Source: Gammaproteobacteria bacterium MedPE (lineage in GTDB: Bacteria; Pseudomonadota; Gammaproteobacteria; Enterobacterales; Psychrobiaceae). From it: 40,708 nt of DNA. Of the stretch, positions 35,311 to 40,708 are shown piece by piece. The notes under the pieces are model-generated. The model made no database searches. It was not told where the DNA came from and was given only the letters and a program-made list of their open reading frames with translations. The position numbers and the translations under genes were made by a program. Numbering within the stretch: the first letter of the stretch is position 1; the number at the start of each line of letters is the position of its first letter. The stretch spans positions 1-40,708 of the forward strand of contig MPDF01000015.1 in assembly GCA_001874365.1 (NCBI GenBank), written 5' to 3'.

Positions 35311-36114
35311 TTGGACGAAAAAAAATTAATGGAAAGCCGCTCCTCTCGAGCTGTCAAAGACTTTTTTGATGTGCTACTCGACGAGCCTAAAAATAACACT
35401 ATTGAATCTCAACCACTGGCTAAGTTGTTAGAGAAAGTAGGGGATGTTGCACCGCAAGTCGATGTTGCTCCTGAGTTGATCGATCCCTCGTTATTAAATG
35501 AGCCAGAATCAACTATAGATAAGGTTGAAAAGCCACAAAAAGTTACACAACGCGATGTTGAACCTATTATTGAAGAAGTTGTTGAGCCAACAACTCCTGA
35601 CGTTGAGGTTGCACCAGAACAAGCAGCAATCCCTGCGACAGGTCCGTTACAGGTTAATACATCAATGAGTGATCTGGAAGAAGGTTTTCCGGCACTATTT
35701 TTTGAAGTGATGGGGCAAACTTTTTCAGTGCCTTTGGTAAAGCTTAAAGGTATTTATCGAAGAAAATCGCTGACCAAGTTAATTGGCAAGCCTAATTGGT
35801 TTAGTGGTGTACAAATAGAACGTGACGAACAGCTTAATGTCATCGATACGGCACGTTATCTAATGCCTGAAAAATATGGGGCGTCACTAGAATATTCGCC
35901 AAATTATCAGTATATTATTGTTATAGGTGATAGTAATTGGGGCTTAGAGTGTAATAGACTTATTGATAGCACCACATTATCGCACGATGAAATAAAATGG
36001 CGAACCGATGTGACTCGAAGTCCATGGCTCGCAGGAACAGTTAAACACCGGATGTGTGGCTTGTTAGCCGTCGATGCCTTAATCGAATTATTTGAAAGCA
36101 ATGAGACGAAGTAA
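35311..36114 (+). CDS. parP: CheW-domain protein ParP, array polar tether
   Basis: ParP links ParC to CheA and keeps arrays at the pole in Vibrio. The 267-residue protein has an N-terminal motif SSRAVKDFFDVLLDEP (about 9-24), a disordered Pro/Glu/Val-rich linker (about 30-120), and a C-terminal CheW-like domain (about 125-262) with LFFEVMGQTFSVPLVKLKGI, NWFSGVQIERDEQLNVIDTA and RSPWLAGTVKHRMCGLLAVD. The start is uncertain: the TTG at 35311 has only a weak GGTAA upstream, and an ATG at 35329 has no clear ribosome site. Its order between parC and cheW matches other polar clusters. Confidence 0.85.
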   Translation: MDEKKLMESRSSRAVKDFFDVLLDEPKNNTIESQPLAKLLEKVGDVAPQVDVAPELIDPSLLNEPESTIDKVEKPQKVTQRDVEPIIEEVVEPTTPDVEVAPEQAAIPATGPLQVNTSMSDLEEGFPALFFEVMGQTFSVPLVKLKGIYRRKSLTKLIGKPNWFSGVQIERDEQLNVIDTARYLMPEKYGASLEYSPNYQYIIVIGDSNWGLECNRLIDSTTLSHDEIKWRTDVTRSPWLAGTVKHRMCGLLAVDALIELFESNETK

Positions 36115-36141
36115 CGGCTCGCTGTAATAGAGGAAATTAAA

Positions 36142-36633
36142 ATGAATGCAGAAACAGAAATGTCAGTCAATTCAGTCGATAATGACGAAATGCTGCAATG
36201 GGTTACATTCAAGTTAGAGAATGAAACATACGGCGTCAACGTAATGCAAGTACAAGAAGTATTACGTTACAGTGATATTGCACCTGTTCCTGGCGCACCT
36301 TCATACGTATTAGGTATTATTAACCTTCGTGGTAGTGTGGTTACTGTTATTGATACGCGCTCACGTTTTGGCTTACCGCCATCAGATATTACTGACAACA
36401 CACGCGTTGTTATTATTGAGTCTGACAAACAGGTGATTGGTATTTTAGTTGATAGCGTTGCTGAAGTTGTTTATATGAAGGCTTCTGAAATTGAGCTTGC
36501 ACCAAATGTTGGTACTGATGAAAGTGCTAAATTCATCAAAGGCGTGTGCAATCGCGAAAGTGAACTACTGATTTTAGTTGACTTAGATAAACTACTTAGT
36601 GATGAAGAATGGGATGACATAGCGTCATTCTAA
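36142..36633 (+). CDS. cheW: Chemotaxis coupling protein CheW
   Basis: CheW bridges receptors and CheA in the signalling array. The 163-residue protein is a single CheW domain with QWVTFKLENETYGVNVMQVQ, EVLRYSDIAPVPGAPSYVLG, the conserved IINLRGSVVTVIDTRSRFGL and GILVDSVAEVVYMKASEIEL. A GAGGAA site precedes the ATG. It follows parP after 27 nt and precedes the DUF2802 gene, the same order seen in Vibrio and Shewanella clusters. Confidence 0.96.
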   Translation: MNAETEMSVNSVDNDEMLQWVTFKLENETYGVNVMQVQEVLRYSDIAPVPGAPSYVLGIINLRGSVVTVIDTRSRFGLPPSDITDNTRVVIIESDKQVIGILVDSVAEVVYMKASEIELAPNVGTDESAKFIKGVCNRESELLILVDLDKLLSDEEWDDIASF

Positions 36634-36664
36634 GTTTATCGATTTATTGACAGCAGGTTTATAC

Positions 36665-37060
36665 ATGAACGAGTTATTTTTATGGATTGTGCCTGCTGTG
36701 CTAATGTTAGCAATTGTTGGCTTGTGGCTAGCAATACAAAAACGCCAGCGCCAGATCAGCGCGCTAAAGTTGTTGTTTCATGAACAACAGCGTCAAATTA
36801 CTTCAGTTAAAGCTGAAATTCATGAATTACGGACTGGCACACTCGGGGTCGGTAGTCGAGTTCAAGATGTCGAAGGTAAACTCGCTCAAGCAATGGAGCG
36901 TCAAGAACAACTGTCTCAAGTCAATATCGATCCTCAGTCTAAGCTTTATGGGCACGCGATGAAAATGGTTGAATTAGGGGCTAACGTTGACGACATTATG
37001 CGTGAATGTGAGTTGCCTCGTGGCGAAGCTGAGCTTTTGGTATCTTTACACGGTAAATAA
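36665..37060 (+). CDS. DUF2802 family protein, function unknown
   Basis: A small membrane-anchored protein of 131 residues. The N-terminal helix (about 2-22, LFLWIVPAVLMLAIVGLWLA) is followed by a coiled coil (about 25-85, Gln/Arg/Glu-rich). A compact helical C-terminus contains KMVELGANVDDIMRECELPR and ends GEAELLVSLHGK, a helix-turn-helix-like stretch typical of DUF2802. The ATG at 36665 is preferred over a TTG at 36647, since CAGG lies between them. Proteins of this family regularly sit after cheW in polar flagellar clusters; no function is established that I know of. Confidence 0.8.
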   Translation: MNELFLWIVPAVLMLAIVGLWLAIQKRQRQISALKLLFHEQQRQITSVKAEIHELRTGTLGVGSRVQDVEGKLAQAMERQEQLSQVNIDPQSKLYGHAMKMVELGANVDDIMRECELPRGEAELLVSLHGK

Positions 37061-37243
37061 AATATATTCTGCCAACTGTTAACGCTGTCTCATTACGCCT
37101 TAACTAACGGCATTAAATGGTGTTTATTGACCCGATTTCTATGATTTCCTCCGAGTTTTAGCGATTAAAATCATGACAAACTTGCTAATTGGTCATGGCG
37201 ATAATAGACTAGCGCCGCATTAAGTTTTTAACGAAAAATACCC

Positions 37244-38287
37244 ATGAAAGTATCCCAGTTTTCTTTTGATTTACCTCCTCATTTGATTGCCCGATATCCA
37301 CAGCAAGAACGCACTGCGAGTCGCCTTCTAAGCCTTGATGGATTAGACGGCGCCATTACAGACGGTCAGTTTGTTGATGTACTTGATAAAGTCAATGAAG
37401 GAGATCTTATGATCTTTAATGACACGCGCGTTATTCCGGCACGTGTTTTTGGCCAAAAAGAAAGCGGTGGAAAACTGGAGGTGTTAGTTGAACGTATGCT
37501 CGATGAACATTCCGTGTTAGCTCATGTTCGCTGTTCTAAGTCACCTAAACCAGGTTCTACCATTATTTTGGATGGTGATATTAAGGTAACCATGGTCGCT
37601 CGTCATGACGCATTATTTGAATTGCGTTTTGAAGACACCCGTAACGTACTCGATATTCTAGAAAATGTTGGGCATATGCCGCTGCCACCATATATTGACC
37701 GCCCTGATGAGGATAGTGATAAAGAACGCTATCAAACAGTTTATAATAAAAACCCTGGCGCTGTTGCCGCGCCAACGGCAGGTTTACACTTTGACGATAA
37801 TCTTTTAGAGCAGCTGCAAGCGAAGGGTGTAAATATTGGCTTTGTAACCCTTCATGTTGGCGCTGGTACCTTCCAACCTGTGAAGGTAGAGAGGGTTGAT
37901 GAACATGTGATGCACAAGGAGTATATCGAAGTATCGCCAGAGGTTAGTGAACTAATTAAGGCGACTAAAGCGGCTGGTAAACGCGTTATTACTGTTGGCA
38001 CTACATCGATGCGTTCACTTGAAAGTGCTGCTAATAAAGCGCTTGAATCTGGTGAAACCATGGCACCATTTTACGGCGATAGTGACATCTTTATTTACCC
38101 AGGGTATGAATTTAAAGTCGTTGACGCCATGGTGACGAACTTTCACTTACCTGAATCCACTTTAATCATGCTGATTAGTGCGTTTGCAGGATTTGAGCAT
38201 GTGATGAATGCCTACCAACACGCGATAGAAAACGAGTATCGATTCTTTAGTTACGGTGATGCGATGTTTATTGAAAAGTCGCCGTAG
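37244..38287 (+). CDS. queA: tRNA preQ1(34) S-adenosylmethionine ribosyltransferase-isomerase
   Basis: QueA transfers and isomerises the ribosyl part of S-adenosylmethionine onto preQ1 in tRNA, giving epoxyqueuosine. The 347-residue protein begins [20 protein letters not shown], and contains [37 protein letters not shown], the signature [16 protein letters not shown] and [20 protein letters not shown]. The preceding gap (37061-37243) has a partial dyad CATGAC/GTCATG near 37172-37197 but no convincing promoter. The next gene, tgt, acts one step earlier in the same queuosine pathway. Confidence 0.97.
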   Translation: MKVSQFSFDLPPHLIARYPQQERTASRLLSLDGLDGAITDGQFVDVLDKVNEGDLMIFNDTRVIPARVFGQKESGGKLEVLVERMLDEHSVLAHVRCSKSPKPGSTIILDGDIKVTMVARHDALFELRFEDTRNVLDILENVGHMPLPPYIDRPDEDSDKERYQTVYNKNPGAVAAPTAGLHFDDNLLEQLQAKGVNIGFVTLHVGAGTFQPVKVERVDEHVMHKEYIEVSPEVSELIKATKAAGKRVITVGTTSMRSLESAANKALESGETMAPFYGDSDIFIYPGYEFKVVDAMVTNFHLPESTLIMLISAFAGFEHVMNAYQHAIENEYRFFSYGDAMFIEKSP

Positions 38288-38307
38288 TAATTACTAACTT
38301 TATTTAG

Positions 38308-39534
<1,227 letters not shown>

Positions 39535-39624
39535 TGTCTTAATTTATCGACAAAATCCTATGGTATTTATGGTAGGGTAAGGTCAAATTTTTAATCGTTT
39601 AATTATAAAAACAAAGGGGAAGTA

Positions 39625-39951
39625 ATGTTTATTTCTAATGCACACGCAGCGGCTAGCGTAGCACCAGGTGGCGAATACGGCAGTTTAATTATGTTAGCTG
39701 TATTTGGTTTGGTGTTCTATTTTATTATCTACCGTCCACAAGCTAAGCGTGTTAAAGAGCATAAAAGCTTAATGTCTTCAATGAACAAAGGTGATGAAGT
39801 TCTTACTAACGGTGGCATCATTGGTAAGATCGCAAAAATTAGCGAAGACAATGATTACATTCAGATTGAAATCAGCACAGATCTGCACATTACTGTGAAA
39901 AAGGATTACGTGTCTGCTGTGTTACCTAAAGGCACAATGAAGTCGCTATAG
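39625..39951 (+). CDS. yajC: Preprotein translocase accessory subunit YajC
   Basis: YajC is a small inner-membrane partner of SecD-SecF. The 108-residue protein has one membrane helix (about 20-38) ending in the family motif FYFIIYRPQAKRVKEHKSLM. A cytoplasmic domain follows with KGDEVLTNGGIIGKIAKIS and VKKDYVSAVLPKGTMKSL. An AAAGGGGAAG ribosome site precedes the ATG. The order queA-tgt-yajC-secD is the standard one in gammaproteobacteria. Confidence 0.97.
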   Translation: MFISNAHAAASVAPGGEYGSLIMLAVFGLVFYFIIYRPQAKRVKEHKSLMSSMNKGDEVLTNGGIIGKIAKISEDNDYIQIEISTDLHITVKKDYVSAVLPKGTMKSL

Positions 39952-39965
39952 ATTAAGGAAATCCC

Positions 39966-40708
39966 ATGTTAAATAGGTATCCACTATGGAAAACACTATT
40001 GATTACGTTAACCGTAATCATTGGTTTTCTATATGCGGCGCCTAACTTGTATGCGCCTGATCCTGCTTTGCAGATATCAGGCATCAAGGGTCGCGATGTT
40101 CAGCTTAAGACCTTTGAGCGTATTAAAAGCAAGTTAGATTCGCAATTGGAAATAAAGTCTGCATCACTTGATGGCGGTCAGGCGTTAATTCGATTAAACG
40201 ATTTAGATTCACAAACAAAAGCGCGTGAGATTGCCACAGAGTTATTAGGTGATCAATACACAGTTGCCTTGAATATGGCGCAAACAACACCTGCCTGGTT
40301 ATCTGCGTTTGGTGCATCACCGTTAAATCTAGGTCTTGATTTACGTGGTGGTATCTACTTCTTAATGGAAGTAGATATGCGCGATCTAATGAAGACAACC
40401 CATGAACAAATGGTGCTAGATTTTAAAACGGATTTACGCAAAGAACGTATTCGTTATCGTAGTATTCGCATGGCTAATGATGGCGTTGATCTTAAGTTTC
40501 GTAATGAAGAATCTCTTGAAAAAGCAATTACTTTATTAGAAACAAATTATCGTACAACGAGCTTTAAGCAACTTAAGTCAGATCCACTAGCGCTTCGTGC
40601 GAGCATGAGTCCTGAATTATTGCGCCAAACTAAACTCGAAGCTGTTGAACAAAATATCACTATCATTCGTTCTCGTGTGAATGAGTTAGGTGTTGCTGAA
40701 CCTGATGT
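39966..40708 (+). CDS. secD: Protein translocase subunit SecD (N-terminal part, cut by window end)
   Basis: SecD with SecF uses the proton gradient to help pull proteins through SecYEG. The frame is open from the ATG at 39966 (AAGGAA upstream) to the last base, about 247 residues of roughly 600 expected. The N-terminus has one membrane helix (about 8-26, TLLITLTVIIGFLYAAPNLY). It is followed by the conserved PLNLGLDLRGGIYFLMEVD and by VEQNITIIRSRVNELGVAEP of the first periplasmic domain. It lies 14 nt after yajC. The gene is partial only because the window ends. Confidence 0.95.
   Translation, partial: MLNRYPLWKTLLITLTVIIGFLYAAPNLYAPDPALQISGIKGRDVQLKTFERIKSKLDSQLEIKSASLDGGQALIRLNDLDSQTKAREIATELLGDQYTVALNMAQTTPAWLSAFGASPLNLGLDLRGGIYFLMEVDMRDLMKTTHEQMVLDFKTDLRKERIRYRSIRMANDGVDLKFRNEESLEKAITLLETNYRTTSFKQLKSDPLALRASMSPELLRQTKLEAVEQNITIIRSRVNELGVAEPD

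Noticed and set aside
37122-37130. FlrA half-site TTTATTGAC upstream of queA
   Set aside because: Only one half matches and the downstream genes are housekeeping, so chance occurrence is likely.

Overview
The window is an almost complete polar-flagellum and chemotaxis locus from an AT-rich marine-type gammaproteobacterium. The set FlrA/FlrB/FlrC, FlhF/FlhG, FliA, a CheY-CheZ-CheA-CheB-MotC-MotD-ParC-ParP-CheW run and a DUF2802 gene is typical of the Vibrio/Pseudomonas/Alteromonadales polar system. Protein wording (for example the CheY N-terminus) resembles Alteromonadales such as Shewanella or Colwellia relatives; the genus is inference. No mobile element, CRISPR array, tRNA or rRNA was seen.

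Layout. 1-3685: flagellin fliC under a textbook sigma28 promoter, then flaG and the cap gene fliD. 3690-4422: the export chaperones fliT and fliS on the minus strand, convergent with fliD and divergent from flrA, with their own sigma54 promoter. 4423-9142: the regulators flrA, flrB and flrC. 9158-22753: fliEFGHIJ, fliK, then fliLMNOPQR-flhB (basal body, C-ring, export apparatus). 22754-28227: flhA, flhF, flhG and fliA (export gate, polar placement and number control, sigma28). 28262-37060: cheY, cheZ, cheA, cheB, motC, motD, parC, parP, cheW and a DUF2802 gene. 37244-40708: an unrelated housekeeping run queA, tgt, yajC and a secD gene cut by the window end.

Regulation readable from the DNA. 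Five sites match the sigma54 pattern GG-N10-GC with good flanks, ahead of fliS, flrB, fliE, fliK (weaker) and flhA. Sites close to the FleQ/FlrA consensus (GTCaNTAAAtTGAC, from memory) lie between fliS and flrA, in the flrBC leader, upstream of flhA and, weaker, in the fliE leader. This fits a cascade in which FlrA with sigma54 turns on flrBC, fliE, flhA and possibly fliST; FlrC with sigma54 drives later genes; and FliA drives fliC.

Most of the window is canonical. I do not see a wholly new system. The points most worth a second look are four FliM-like acidic repeats in CheA where a P2 domain would be expected, the FlrA-box network with a perfect dyad in the flrBC leader, the inverted fliST pair with its sigma54 promoter, and a 40-bp near-perfect palindrome after flrA.
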